Origin: an uncultured bacterium
Lineage (GTDB): Bacteria > Bacillota > Clostridia > Oscillospirales > Oscillospiraceae
Direction: 5' to 3'
Assembly (NCBI GenBank): GCA_947176765.1
Contig: CAMWRX010000024.1
Location: 1 to 34,089 of the forward strand
Length of the DNA: 34,089 bases
In this document: positions 9,028 through 16,700 of the stretch, piece by piece
Layout of the letters: each line of letters starts with the position of its first letter
Numbering within the stretch: position 1 is the stretch's first letter
The notes under the pieces: model-generated
Database searches by the model: none
What the model saw: the letters and a program-made list of their open reading frames with translations, nothing else
Told to the model about the DNA's origin: nothing
Translations under genes and position numbers: made by a program

Positions 9028-9750
9028 ATGAGAAACAGAACAAGAGAAGCAATCTTTATGGGGATCGGAGTGCTGGCCGGACTCGCACTGAGTGGCCCGG
9101 CGGCTCAGGCGGCAGACTATCTTACCGCCCGTCCCACCACCCAGGCATTCTATCTGGACGGCGAGAAGATCGGCCTTACCGCCTACCTGATTGGCGGTAG
9201 CAACTATGTCCGGCTCCGGGACATCGGCAGGGCTGTAGACTTCGGTGTGACCTACGATTCCGCCACCAACAGTGTCTACATCGACCCAGACACCCACTAC
9301 GAACAGGAAGTGACCACTCCTGCACAGACCACAATCTTCCCCTCTGCCAGTATCACGGAAGAAAGCGTACAGGCGACCCTGGAACAGCTGAAGCAAACCT
9401 ACCCCACCGGAACAGTCTTCCCAACCCCCTACCGCTCCACCAGCGGCGGCCCCTATAGCCGGGGCATCCACTGCTCCGGCTGGGCCACACTGTGCTCCGA
9501 CACCGCCTTCGGCGACCTCCCATGGCGTCGGATAGAGCGCCCAAGCTGGGATCAGCTCCGACCCGGCGATGTTGTGGAGTATAAAAACGAGAAATCATAC
9601 CATGCAGTAGTGGTGATTCGGAAGAATGCGGAATACATCGTGGTCACCGAGAGCGGCATGAACAATCACGCCGTCTGGGGTGGGCAGTACTTCCGCTGGT
9701 GGCTGGAGCAGCAACCCCATTATATCTCCTACACAAGATATCCAGAATAG
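9028..9750 (+). CDS. Secreted stalk-domain protein with Cys-His peptidase-like C-terminus, copy 1
   Basis: The 240-aa product starts at ATG 9028 behind GAGGGGAGA. It has a signal peptide (about 1-28, AAQA-A). The domain at 36-86 (FYLDGEKIGLTAYLIGGSNY, VRLRDIGRAVDFGVTYD) has the pattern of copper-amine-oxidase-N-like stalk domains. After a variable linker, the C-terminal half has Cys149 in GIHCSGWATLCSD and His192 in YHAVVVI, resembling NlpC/P60-CHAP amidases. Peptidoglycan cleavage or surface anchoring as element cargo is inference. The N-terminal about 75 residues are identical to the copy at 28267, whereas the linker (88-115) has diverged, indicating recombination between cassettes. A strong terminator follows. 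Confidence 0.8.
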   Translation: MRNRTREAIFMGIGVLAGLALSGPAAQAADYLTARPTTQAFYLDGEKIGLTAYLIGGSNYVRLRDIGRAVDFGVTYDSATNSVYIDPDTHYEQEVTTPAQTTIFPSASITEESVQATLEQLKQTYPTGTVFPTPYRSTSGGPYSRGIHCSGWATLCSDTAFGDLPWRRIERPSWDQLRPGDVVEYKNEKSYHAVVVIRKNAEYIVVTESGMNNHAVWGGQYFRWWLEQQPHYISYTRYPE

Positions 9751-9765
9751 GCATCCTCCAACGCA

Positions 9766-9799
9766 CCCAGGCGGCGCTCCGCGTGGAGCGCCGCCCGGG
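9766..9799 (+). terminator. Terminator after stalk-domain gene, copy 1
   Basis: GGCGGCGCTCC pairs perfectly with GGAGCGCCGCC around GCGT, extended by CCC/GGG, and is followed by TTGTTTCTT. Confidence 0.85.
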
Positions 9800-9909
9800 T
9801 TGTTTCTTCCCGCCATGAAGTTGTGAATGTTTTGATAACTCGCTCTGGATTCGGTAGCTATTCCCACCAGCCTGTGGTATGGTACGTTGCTGAAAAGGAG
9901 GCGAGGAAA

Positions 9910-10206
9910 ATGCGTAAGACCCTGGAAGATCTCTACTTCGGTAACATCACACCCTGCGAACAGGACATGACCACAGGCTCAGAACTGAAACGGGCAGTGG
10001 ATCGTGTCGCCCATTATGAAAGCCAACTCACAGAGCAGCTCGACGAAACCAGGCAGACGATCCTCACAAAGCTCATCAGGTCACAGCATGAGATTGACAG
10101 CATCACTGCGCTGGAAAATTTCATCCTGGGCTTCCGGCTGGGCGTCAGGATTATGGCCGAATCCATGGATGACAATGACGGCGACATAAAATATGGAGGT
10201 GATTGA
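9910..10206 (+). CDS. DUF6809-like small protein, copy 1
   Basis: The 98-aa product uses ATG 9910, preceded by AAAGGAGGCGAGGAAA; the longer upstream frame has no ribosome site. The opening MRKTLEDLYFGNITPCEQ and the C-terminal ALENFILGFRLGVRIMAES are typical of a small clostridial family (DUF6809, recalled from memory) often found in mobile elements. It looks all-helical and soluble. The stop overlaps the TTG start of the integrase, so translation is coupled, and a regulatory or integration-accessory role is possible. The two cassette copies differ mainly in the central helix (residues about 20-55). Confidence 0.7.
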   Translation: MRKTLEDLYFGNITPCEQDMTTGSELKRAVDRVAHYESQLTEQLDETRQTILTKLIRSQHEIDSITALENFILGFRLGVRIMAESMDDNDGDIKYGGD

Positions 10207-11366
10207 GTACGGCTAAGAAAAGAGCAAATGGCGAGGGCAGCTTGAGAAAGCGCCCGGATGGCCGCTGGGAGGGTCGCTACACAGCGGGCCGCAACCCGGC
10301 GACAGGCAAGGCCATCTACAAAAACGTGCTGGCGAAAACGCAGAAGGAATGCAAGGAGAAGTTGGAGCGGGCGATTGAGAAAAACGGGAAGGTGGATGTA
10401 GTCCGCAGCGGCAAATACACCGTGGCTGAGTGGGTGCGGCTTTGGTTCGAAACCTACTCCAAGCCCTCCATCCGGGAGCAGACAGCGTATTACTACAACA
10501 ACTACATCGAAAAGCATATTGTTCCCGGTATCGGGAACATCAAGCTGGACAAGCTCACGACGCTCCAAATCCAGCAGTTCTACAACAAGCTGAAGACTTC
10601 CGGGCGGGTACAGAGGTACGAGCACATCGAGCTAAAGGACAAGGGGCTGAGCAACCGCTTTATCCGAGGCGTTCATGGTGTCCTCAACTCCGCGTTGGAG
10701 CAGGCGGTGAAGGAACGGCTCATCACCTCCAACCCGGCGGAAGGGTGTAAGCTTCCGAAAATCGAAAAGAAGGAGATGAAAGTGCTCCTGCCGGAGCAGA
10801 TCGGTGCGTATCTTCAAGAGGCAAACAAGCGTGGCCTGCTCCCTGCGTACTACCTGGAGCTGACCAGCGGCCTGCGCCGAGGCGAACTGCTGGCCCTCCT
10901 CTGGACTGACCTTGACGTGGAGAACATGACCATATCGGTGACCAAGCAGGTCAACCGTATCAACGGGCAGCTGAAGGTGAGCCAGCCCAAGACCAGTAAT
11001 TCGATTCGCACAATCCCCATTCCGAAACAGGCGGTGGATCTGCTAATCTTGGAGCACGAAAAGCACCCAGACAGCCCGTATATGTTCCCTTCGCCCAAGA
11101 CGGGTACAATGTACGACCCGGATTCCTTCCGGCACACCCACGAGAAAATCCTGGCGGCAACCGGAATCGAACACATCCGCTTCCACGACCTACGCCATAC
11201 CTTTGCGACGCTGTCCTTGCAGAACGGCGTGGACGTAAAGACCCTCTCCAACACCTTGGGGCACTACAGCGCGGGGTTCACGCTGGACACCTACACCCAC
11301 GCCACCCAGCGGATGAAACGGGAGGCAGCAGACACCATCGGCAGCGTCATAGACCAGGCAATGTAA
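10203..11366 (+). CDS. int: Tn916-type tyrosine integrase, copy 1
   Basis: The 387-aa product starts with TTG at 10203 behind GGAGGTGA and overlaps the DUF6809 stop. The N-terminus (ANGEGSLRKRPDGRWEGRY) is the arm-binding domain of the Tn916 family, followed by a core-binding SAM-like domain (about 70-180). Catalytic residues are Arg225 (TSGLRRGE), His328/Arg331 (FHDLRHTF), His354 (LGH) and Tyr364 (LDTYTH), so all are present. It differs from the copy at 29415 by about seven residues but by many silent bases, so both copies have been under selection. It integrates and excises element DNA at att sites, normally with an excisionase, and none is encoded beside this copy. Confidence 0.95.
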   Translation: MSTAKKRANGEGSLRKRPDGRWEGRYTAGRNPATGKAIYKNVLAKTQKECKEKLERAIEKNGKVDVVRSGKYTVAEWVRLWFETYSKPSIREQTAYYYNNYIEKHIVPGIGNIKLDKLTTLQIQQFYNKLKTSGRVQRYEHIELKDKGLSNRFIRGVHGVLNSALEQAVKERLITSNPAEGCKLPKIEKKEMKVLLPEQIGAYLQEANKRGLLPAYYLELTSGLRRGELLALLWTDLDVENMTISVTKQVNRINGQLKVSQPKTSNSIRTIPIPKQAVDLLILEHEKHPDSPYMFPSPKTGTMYDPDSFRHTHEKILAATGIEHIRFHDLRHTFATLSLQNGVDVKTLSNTLGHYSAGFTLDTYTHATQRMKREAADTIGSVIDQAM

Positions 11367-11386
11367 GCCAACCAGAGGTAGAAAAA

Positions 11387-11423
11387 GGCAGGAGTGGACG
11401 AGAATTTTCCGTCTGCTCCTGCC
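11387..11423. terminator. Hairpin downstream of integrase copy 1
   Basis: GGCAGGAG (11387-11394) pairs with CTCCTGCC (11416-11423) around a 21-nt loop with further short pairing. It lies 20 nt after the integrase stop and could be a terminator or part of an attachment region. Confidence 0.5.
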
Positions 11424-11481
11424 GCTCCATTGTTCGCAGTCTTTTCTGGTGATATAATGGTTGACCAAGGAGGTATGGAAT

Positions 11482-11559
11482 ATGAACTGGAAAGATGAAT
11501 TTCTAAAGCTGTTGTCAAGGGGGATTGTAAGATTGGTGCCTGACAGTATCAAGATATAA
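11482..11559 (+). CDS. Very small ORF after the integrase, probable gene remnant
   Basis: ATG 11482 has a good AAGGAGGTATGGAAT ribosome site. The 25-residue product (starting MNWKDEFLKLLSRG) has no recognised family. It lies between the integrase and the promoter of the metE unit, and is most likely the start of a gene cut during insertion. Confidence 0.3.
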   Translation: MNWKDEFLKLLSRGIVRLVPDSIKI

Positions 11560-11561
11560 GG

Positions 11562-11590
11562 ATGACTTTTAGGGGATTTTGTATTATAAT
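11562..11590 (+). promoter_or_regulatory. Sigma-70-type promoter of the riboswitch/lysR/metE unit
   Basis: ATGACT at 11562-11567 and a perfect TATAAT at 11585-11590 are 17 nt apart. Transcription would start near 11597, at the beginning of the riboswitch. Confidence 0.6.
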
Positions 11591-11599
11591 ATCCCTGAA

Positions 11600-11755
11600 T
11601 CAAAATCAACGCTTTTCTTCATCCATCCCTTATGGAACACGGAATCGGGTGCAAAGCCCGGCGAGTCGGTCACTGTGATGCTCCGTTTCAGGAGATAAGT
11701 CAGATACGTGGGAGAGAGCGGTACTTCTGCCGGAACCGGAAGCACACTGCGCCTG
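11600..11755 (+). promoter_or_regulatory. Cobalamin (B12) riboswitch
   Basis: Conserved blocks of the cobalamin aptamer appear in order: ATGGAAC, GGGTGCAAAGCCC, GTCGGTCACTGTGA (the CACTGT core), and the B12-box-like AAGTCAGATAC. An intrinsic terminator follows at 11757-11779, consistent with transcriptional OFF control when B12 is available. The downstream metE encodes the B12-independent methionine synthase, a classic target. An intervening lysR gene makes the arrangement less usual. Confidence 0.85.
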
Positions 11756-11756
11756 C

Positions 11757-11779
11757 GCGGAGCAAGACCTCCGCTTTTT
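11757..11779 (+). terminator. Riboswitch expression-platform terminator
   Basis: GCGGAG pairs with CTCCGC around CAAGAC and is followed by five T residues. It lies between the B12 aptamer and the lysR start, 49 nt before the ATG. Confidence 0.75.
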
Positions 11780-11828
11780 GGGCGTGCCCTTCCTGTTTCA
11801 GGACAGCCGGGTTTTACGGGAGGGAGCC

Positions 11829-12734
11829 ATGACACTGCATCAATTGAAGTATGTGACCGCCGTCGCCGCGAAGGGAACTATCAGTGAGGCCGCGAAGACC
11901 CTGTATATTTCCCAGCCCAGCTTGACGGCAGCCATTAAGGAACTGGAGGCCGAACTGGGCATTACTATATTCAACCGCACCAATAAGGGCATTATCCTTT
12001 CCTCTGAGGGCGAGGAATTTTTGAGCTATGCCCGGCAGGTCATGGAACAGACGAGGCTGATTGAGGAGAAGTACACCGGCGGGAAAACCGGAAAGCACCT
12101 GTTCTGCGTTTCCGCGCAGCATTACTCCTTTGTGGTGGAGGCGTTCGTGGACCTGCTGCGGGAGTATGGCGGGGACGAATACGATTTCCGCATCCGGGAG
12201 ACCCAGACTTATGAGATCATTGAGGATGTGGCAAGGCTTCGTAGTGAGATCGGCGTGCTCTACCTGAGCCCGTTCAATGAAACGATCCTGCGCAAGACCC
12301 TCCGGGCTAACGACCTGCGGTTCTGGCCCCTGTTCACTGCCAAACCCCATGTGTTCGTCAGCGCCTCCAACCCGCTGGCCAGGCGGACGGCGGTGACACT
12401 TGACGATCTGGCCCCCTACCCGCGGCTGTCCTATGAACAGGGGGAGCACAATTCCTTCTATTTTTCCGAGGAAATCCTCAGCACGCTGGAAACCAAAAAA
12501 GATATTGTGGTCCGGGACCGGGCCACCCTGTTTAACCTGCTCATCGGCCTGGACGGTTACACAATTTGCAGCGGGGTCATCAGCGAGGCGCTGAATGGGC
12601 CGAACATTGTAGCGGTCCCTTTGGCGGTGGAGGACCGCATGGAAATCGGATACATTACCCATAATAAAATGATTCCCGGCCGCTTTGGACGGCTGTATAT
12701 CGAGGCTCTGAAACGGAGATTGCCTTCCAACTAA
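11829..12734 (+). CDS. LysR-family transcriptional regulator, probable metE regulator
   Basis: The 301-aa product uses ATG 11829 behind GGGAGGGAG; the longer frame would run through the riboswitch terminator. The N-terminal winged helix-turn-helix is typical (MTLHQLKYVTAVAAKGTISE ... ISQPSLTAAIKELEAELG), followed by a periplasmic-binding-like effector domain. The length is standard for LysR proteins. It lies between the B12 riboswitch and metE on the same strand, with a terminator after it, so control of metE in response to homocysteine or methionine status (as for MetR) is likely but inferred. Here the regulator's own transcription appears to be under B12 control. Confidence 0.9.
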   Translation: MTLHQLKYVTAVAAKGTISEAAKTLYISQPSLTAAIKELEAELGITIFNRTNKGIILSSEGEEFLSYARQVMEQTRLIEEKYTGGKTGKHLFCVSAQHYSFVVEAFVDLLREYGGDEYDFRIRETQTYEIIEDVARLRSEIGVLYLSPFNETILRKTLRANDLRFWPLFTAKPHVFVSASNPLARRTAVTLDDLAPYPRLSYEQGEHNSFYFSEEILSTLETKKDIVVRDRATLFNLLIGLDGYTICSGVISEALNGPNIVAVPLAVEDRMEIGYITHNKMIPGRFGRLYIEALKRRLPSN

Positions 12735-12743
12735 AGAGCCGGA

Positions 12744-12790
12744 AGCTGGCGGTTTGCCATAGTTTTTACCTATGGCGAACCGCTGGCTTT
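12744..12790 (+). terminator. Terminator between lysR and metE
   Basis: AGCTGGCGGTTTGCCATAG pairs with CTATGGCGAACCGCTGGCT around TTTTTAC, with two G-T wobbles, and runs into TTTTTAT. metE may therefore depend on its own promoter in 12790-12850 or on read-through. Confidence 0.85.
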
Positions 12791-12857
12791 TTATATTTTA
12801 CATATCAGTCTGGTAGGGATAAACTAAAGGCAATTCTAACGGATTGGAGTGTAACCT

Positions 12858-15131
12858 ATGGAATTTTCTATTGTGGGATTCCCCCGCATCGGAGCGCATC
12901 GGGAATTGAAATTTGAGACGGAGAAGTACTTCCGCGGCGAAATCGGCGGCGCGGAGCTGTTGGATACCGCATCACGCCTGCGGGCCGCTCAATGGAAGAC
13001 CCAGCGGGACGCGGGCTGTGCGTTTATCCCGTCCAATGACTTCTCCCTGTATGACGGAATGCTGGACATGGCATTTATGCTCAACGCCATTCCCCAGCGT
13101 TTCCGGGAGCTGCACCTGGATGATATCGGGACCTATTTCGCCATGGCCCGAGGCTATCAGGGTCCCCAAGGCGACGTAAAGGCGCTGGCGATGAAAAAGT
13201 GGTTCAACACCAACTATCACTACATCGTGCCCGAGTTGGATGACGACACGGAGCCGCGCCTGCGCTCTGACGCGTTCCTGGACGGCTACCGTCAGGCAAA
13301 GGCCATGGGTATTGAGACCAAGCCGGTGGTGGTCGGCCCCTTCACCTTCCTGAAGCTGGCCCACTGCACGGGTCAAAAGACCGCGGCAGATTTTGCCTCC
13401 GCCGTGTTGGCGGCGTACACATCTGTCTTGGAGAAGTGCGCGGAAAACGGTGTGCGCTGGCTGCAAATGGACGAGCCGTATCTTGTCATGGACTTGACCG
13501 CGGAGGATGTGGAGTTCTTCTGCGCTCTGTATGAAAAGCTGCTGGCGGCCAAGGGCAGCGTCAAGGTGCTGCTCCAGACGTACTTTGGCGACGTGCGGGA
13601 CTGCTATGAGCGGCTTTGCGCCCTGCCTTTTGACGGCATCGGTCTGGACTTTGTAGAGGGCAGGCAGACGGCAGCACTGATGTCTGCCCACGGCTTCCCG
13701 GCAGACAAGACGCTGTTCGCGGGACTGGTCAACGGAAAAAATATCTGGCGATGCGACTATGCCAAGGTGCTGGGGCGGCTCGGGGAGCTGAAAGCTGTCT
13801 GCCAGCGGACGGTGCTCAGCACCTCCTGCTCTCTGCTCCATGTGCCGTATACGGTGCGGAACGAGCCCCAGCTTCCGGCGGAGATCACCCAGCACTTCTC
13901 CTTTGCCTGTGAAAAGCTGGCGGAGCTGAGGGAGCTGTGCCGGCTGTCGGAGACGCCGAATTATCACTTCAGTTCCGCTTACTGCACGAATCAGGCCCTG
14001 TTCCGAAGCGGCGGACTCCGGGAGGACCCCGAGGTACGCGCCCAGGTGAATGCCCTGACCGATGCGGATTTCACCCGGCAGATGCCTCGAAAGGAGCGCC
14101 AAGCCCTCCAACGCAAGGTGCTGGGACTGCCCCTGCTGCCCACCACCACCATCGGCTCTTTCCCTCAGACCAAAGAGGTCAAGCAGAACCGGGCCAAATA
14201 CCGCAAAGGCGAGATTAGCGAGGCGGAATATCGCACCAACGCCAAGGCGTTCATCAAAAACTGCATCAAATTGCAGGAGGAGCTCGGCCTGGACGTGCTG
14301 GTCCACGGTGAGTTTGAGCGCAACGACATGGTAGAATTTTTCGGCGAAAACCTCAGTGGCTATGTATTCACCGCTAACGCCTGGGTGCAGTCCTACGGCA
14401 CGCGGGGCGTGAAACCGCCCATCGTTTTCGGCGATGTCAGACGGAAAAAATCCATCACCACCGACTATATTCGGTACGCCAACTCCCTGACAGGCAAAGA
14501 TGTGAAGGGGATGCTCACTGGGCCGGTCACGATTTTGAACTGGTCCTTCCCTCGGGAGGATATCACCACCCAAGAGATGATGTATCAAATCGGTCTTGCT
14601 ATCCGGGACGAAGTGCTGGAGCTGGAGGCCGCCGGGGTGCGCATCATCCAGATCGACGAGGCGGCCCTGCGGGAAAAACTGCCCCTGCGCCGGGCGGACT
14701 GGCACAGCGAATATCTGGATTTTGCCATCAAGGCGTTCCGCCTGTGCCACGCCCGTGTGAAGCCGGAAACTCAAATCCACACCCATATGTGCTACAGCGA
14801 ATTTGAGGACATCATCCCGGAAATCGACGCCATGGACGCGGATGTTATCACATTTGAGGCGTCCCGCTCCAAGCTGGCCATTTTAGATTCCCTGAAGGCA
14901 AATCATTTTGAAACCGAGGCGGGGCCCGGCGTTTATGATATTCACTCCCCTCGCGTGCCCAACGTAGCGGAGATTGAAACGGCTCTGCGGTTGATGCTGG
15001 AGAAAATTCCAAGGGAAAGCCTGTGGGTAAACCCAGACTGCGGCCTAAAAACCAGAGGGGAGCCGGAAACGGTGGCCAGCCTGACAAACCTGGTTAAAGC
15101 CGCAAAAACGGTACGGGAAAGTTTAGCGTAA
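12858..15131 (+). CDS. metE: Cobalamin-independent methionine synthase
   Basis: The 757-aa product is full length for MetE. It transfers a methyl group from 5-methyltetrahydropteroyl-polyglutamate to homocysteine in the cytoplasm, giving methionine without B12. The N-terminal barrel opens with the family motif GFPRIGAHRELKFETEKY, and the second barrel starts near LLPTTTIGSFPQTKEVK. Zinc ligands are visible: His643 and Cys645 in HTHMCY, Glu in VITFEAS, and Cys728 in NPDCGLKTRG. The start is ATG 12858 behind GGAGTG. The B12 riboswitch and LysR gene upstream fit its expected control. The next gene is a broken DUF2971 gene with a 10-codon scrap (15153-15185) in between. Confidence 0.97.
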   Translation: MEFSIVGFPRIGAHRELKFETEKYFRGEIGGAELLDTASRLRAAQWKTQRDAGCAFIPSNDFSLYDGMLDMAFMLNAIPQRFRELHLDDIGTYFAMARGYQGPQGDVKALAMKKWFNTNYHYIVPELDDDTEPRLRSDAFLDGYRQAKAMGIETKPVVVGPFTFLKLAHCTGQKTAADFASAVLAAYTSVLEKCAENGVRWLQMDEPYLVMDLTAEDVEFFCALYEKLLAAKGSVKVLLQTYFGDVRDCYERLCALPFDGIGLDFVEGRQTAALMSAHGFPADKTLFAGLVNGKNIWRCDYAKVLGRLGELKAVCQRTVLSTSCSLLHVPYTVRNEPQLPAEITQHFSFACEKLAELRELCRLSETPNYHFSSAYCTNQALFRSGGLREDPEVRAQVNALTDADFTRQMPRKERQALQRKVLGLPLLPTTTIGSFPQTKEVKQNRAKYRKGEISEAEYRTNAKAFIKNCIKLQEELGLDVLVHGEFERNDMVEFFGENLSGYVFTANAWVQSYGTRGVKPPIVFGDVRRKKSITTDYIRYANSLTGKDVKGMLTGPVTILNWSFPREDITTQEMMYQIGLAIRDEVLELEAAGVRIIQIDEAALREKLPLRRADWHSEYLDFAIKAFRLCHARVKPETQIHTHMCYSEFEDIIPEIDAMDADVITFEASRSKLAILDSLKANHFETEAGPGVYDIHSPRVPNVAEIETALRLMLEKIPRESLWVNPDCGLKTRGEPETVASLTNLVKAAKTVRESLA

Positions 15132-15235
15132 GCAAGAAAGGAAAACACACAATGAACAGTTTACAGACACCCTTTAAAGTTTAGCTTTAATGAAAGCATT
15201 CCTCCTCGTCAAATGGCGGCAAGTAACGGCAAGCA

Positions 15236-16105
15236 ATGGCTCGGTATATACCGACCCTTGAAGAAATTTGCGAAGGAGAGATATATCTTGCCCATCCAGA
15301 TGATATGAACGATCCATTTGATGCTTGTGACAGCCTGCACACTATTTCTTAAACCAAGAAACATTTCGGAGCAGCCTGCAGCAACATTTTGCCGACAAGA
15401 TTTTGGGGCAAATATTTCAAAGCCCTAACTGGTATGATGAGTTGATACATTTGGTTGCCAGCGAAAGTGCGCCAAATGATAAGGCAGAGCAAGAAAAAAT
15501 TGTGCAAGCATTGATTTATGTTTCCATGAAAGCCTTGGCCGAGGTTAATAGATCATTTAATAAAATGGTTCATATGTCATCACGATTTGCTTGTTTTACA
15601 ACAAAGCCAGATAATCTACCTATGTGGAATCACTATGCACAAAGTTGTAGTGGGGTTTGCTTGGAATATGATCCACAGGACATTACGAATGTCTATACGA
15701 TTAATCGTTTGTTTCCAGTGCTCTATGTGAATAAACTGCCTGATGTGGTAGAGAGAACTCTTGGGAAGCAAAAGAGAGAATTTGGGCTAATGGATTACTT
15801 CTTGATTCATAAGTTGAAAGACTGGTCCTATGAAAATGAATGGCGGCTGATTTATAATGTTGGCTCATGGTATTTTGCGCCAGAAGATGTGCCAGAATCG
15901 TTTTGGAAGCAGGGCAAAAATTCAGTTCGTCCGACCAAAACGTGTTTTGTTGGGGCTAAAAATCGAGGAGCAGCATGAAAAATTGATTCGAGATGCCAGT
16001 GGGTATTATGAAATCCCGGTAGTGAAAATGCTCTATACAGAATACGGTCTACAAGAGATTTCTGAGACTCAAGGAGATAAAGCAAACCCACTACCCCAAA
16101 GGTAA
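15236..16105 (+). pseudogene. DUF2971-domain protein gene broken by two frameshifts
   Basis: Three consecutive frames give one continuous DUF2971-like protein. Frame A from ATG 15236 reads RYIPTLEEICEGEIYL ... DDMNDPFDAC and stops near 15350. Frame B runs from about 15340 to 15940 (QETFRSSLQQHFADKI, MWNHYAQSCSGVCLEYDP, WSYENEWRLIYN). Frame C from about 15940 to 16105 reads RVLLGLKIEEQHEKLI. MWNHYA..GVCLEY and W.YENEWRL are the hallmark motifs of the family, which often occurs in phage and defence neighbourhoods. No ribosome site was seen at 15236. Sequence error at the A-rich tract near 15940 is possible, but two separate shifts favour a true pseudogene. Confidence 0.8.
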
Positions 16106-16125
16106 ATAAGCCGGAGTGCGCTCCG

Positions 16126-16200
16126 CCCACCATCCATTGGAGGGCCCCCTCTTCACCAACTGGTGGGGTAATAGAACAAGACGAAGGTAGAACAAGTAAA
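16126..16200 (+). repeat. Hairpin-plus-GAACAAG-tail repeat, copy R2
   Basis: CCCACCA (16126-16132) pairs with TGGTGGGG (16161-16168), with GGAGGG/CCCTC pairing inside. The tail is GAACAAGACGAAGGTAGAAC followed by AAGTAAA. It lies 21 nt after the DUF2971 relic and directly at the 3' end of the Fic-like relic. Confidence 0.75.
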
Positions 16201-16205
16201 ACACC

Positions 16206-16373
16206 CTCAACCCTCACCGATGCCCTCCGCACACACGATCCGCTTCTCCCACGTTTTTCCGTCTTCTGCCTGAGAAATTCTTGCAGCGGTGCCAGCTCCT
16301 GCCGGACATCCCACACCTCCAGCGCAGCATAGTATTCCTCACGGATGATACTGGGTGGGAGCCTGTGAAAAGC
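16206..16373 (-). pseudogene. C-terminal relic of a Fic/DOC-like protein, copy A
   Basis: On the minus strand the text PSIIREEYYAALEVWDVRQE continues as LAPLQEFLRQKTEK and, after a one-base shift at an A tract, TWEKRIVCAEGIGEG then stop. The pattern Y-x-A-L-x-x-W-D ... L-x-P-L-x-x-F-L resembles the C-terminal helices of Fic family AMP-transferases. The catalytic HPFxxGNG region is absent. The same fragment with different point changes recurs at 32859-33026. The assignment rests on a short motif. Confidence 0.45.
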
Positions 16374-16409
16374 CTCCCCATGCTGCCCGCTCCATTGTAT
16401 CCTATCGGC

Positions 16410-16458
16410 GTATGGGTCACGGTCTGGGTCTTGCGCTGCCCCAGATTTTGACCTATAC
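16410..16458. repeat. Imperfect nested palindrome, copy A
   Basis: GTATGGGT ... GTCTGGG pairs with CCCAGA ... ACCTATAC around TCTTGCGCTG. It is the degenerate counterpart of the perfect palindrome at 33087-33135. Confidence 0.6.
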
Positions 16459-16481
16459 GGTTTTGCACCGAAAAAGTAACA

Positions 16482-16515
16482 AAAACGCCTGATTTCTTGC
16501 GAAATCAGGCGTTTT
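16482..16515. terminator. Perfect terminator hairpin next to tRNA-Val half A
   Basis: AAAACGCCTGATTTC pairs perfectly with GAAATCAGGCGTTTT around TTGC (15 bp). On the minus strand it sits directly after the tRNA CCA end, so it is the original tRNA terminator. The A/T flanks allow it to work in both directions. Confidence 0.9.
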
Positions 16516-16516
16516 C

Positions 16517-16562
16517 TGGTGGAGACTACAGAACTCGAATCTGTGACCTCTTGCGTGTGAAG
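16517..16562 (-). repeat. 3' half of tRNA-Val(CAC), att-like fragment A
   Basis: Minus strand: an anticodon-loop-like TTCACAC, GCAAG (3' anticodon arm), AGGTC (variable loop), the T arm ACAGA-TTCGAGT-TCTGT, acceptor strand AGTCTCC, discriminator A and CCA. The 5' half is missing and unrelated sequence follows at 16563. The identical 46 bases recur at 33194-33239. tRNA 3' halves are typical attachment-site cores of tyrosine-recombinase elements. Confidence 0.8.
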
Positions 16563-16616
16563 ATTCGGATGGAAATAAAATCGATGCTTTTGTATCCGTT
16601 TGGCACTGTTTTGCCC

Positions 16617-16700
16617 GGACGGGGTTGCTCTTTGGAGCAGCCCCGTCCATTGTTTCCACCCGCTCGTTTCGGCGTATGGGTCTGCGTATGGGTCAGCATT
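16617..16700. repeat. Dispersed repeat B, copy 2
   Basis: A 14-bp stem, GGACGGGGTTGCTC pairing with GAGCAGCCCCGTCC around TTTG with one wobble, is followed by ATTGTTTCCACCCGCTCG and two GTATGGGTC motifs. It is about 90% identical by eye to 1830-1913. Confidence 0.65.

Larger units (their letters stand above)
8872..11366 (+). mobile_element. Integrase cassette copy 1 (stalk protein / DUF6809 / int)
   Basis: This segment matches 28111-30578 gene for gene and in orientation. Left homology starts at AAGCAGCTGACTAAAGTG, which in the other copy covers the stop of an excisionase gene. Right homology fades just after the integrase stop. There is no excisionase, ribbon-helix-helix or replication gene here, so it is a truncated remnant of an integrative element. 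Identity is near complete over 8872-9255, lower through the middle of the secreted-protein gene, and high again around 9790-9960. Confidence 0.8.

Noticed and set aside
8872-9471. Extension of the truncated kinase frame upstream
   Set aside because: It reads antisense through the stalk-domain gene. It only stays open by chance and is not kinase sequence.
12972-14786. 604-codon minus-strand frame inside metE
   Set aside because: Fully antisense to a well-conserved metE with all zinc ligands; no start signal or domain.
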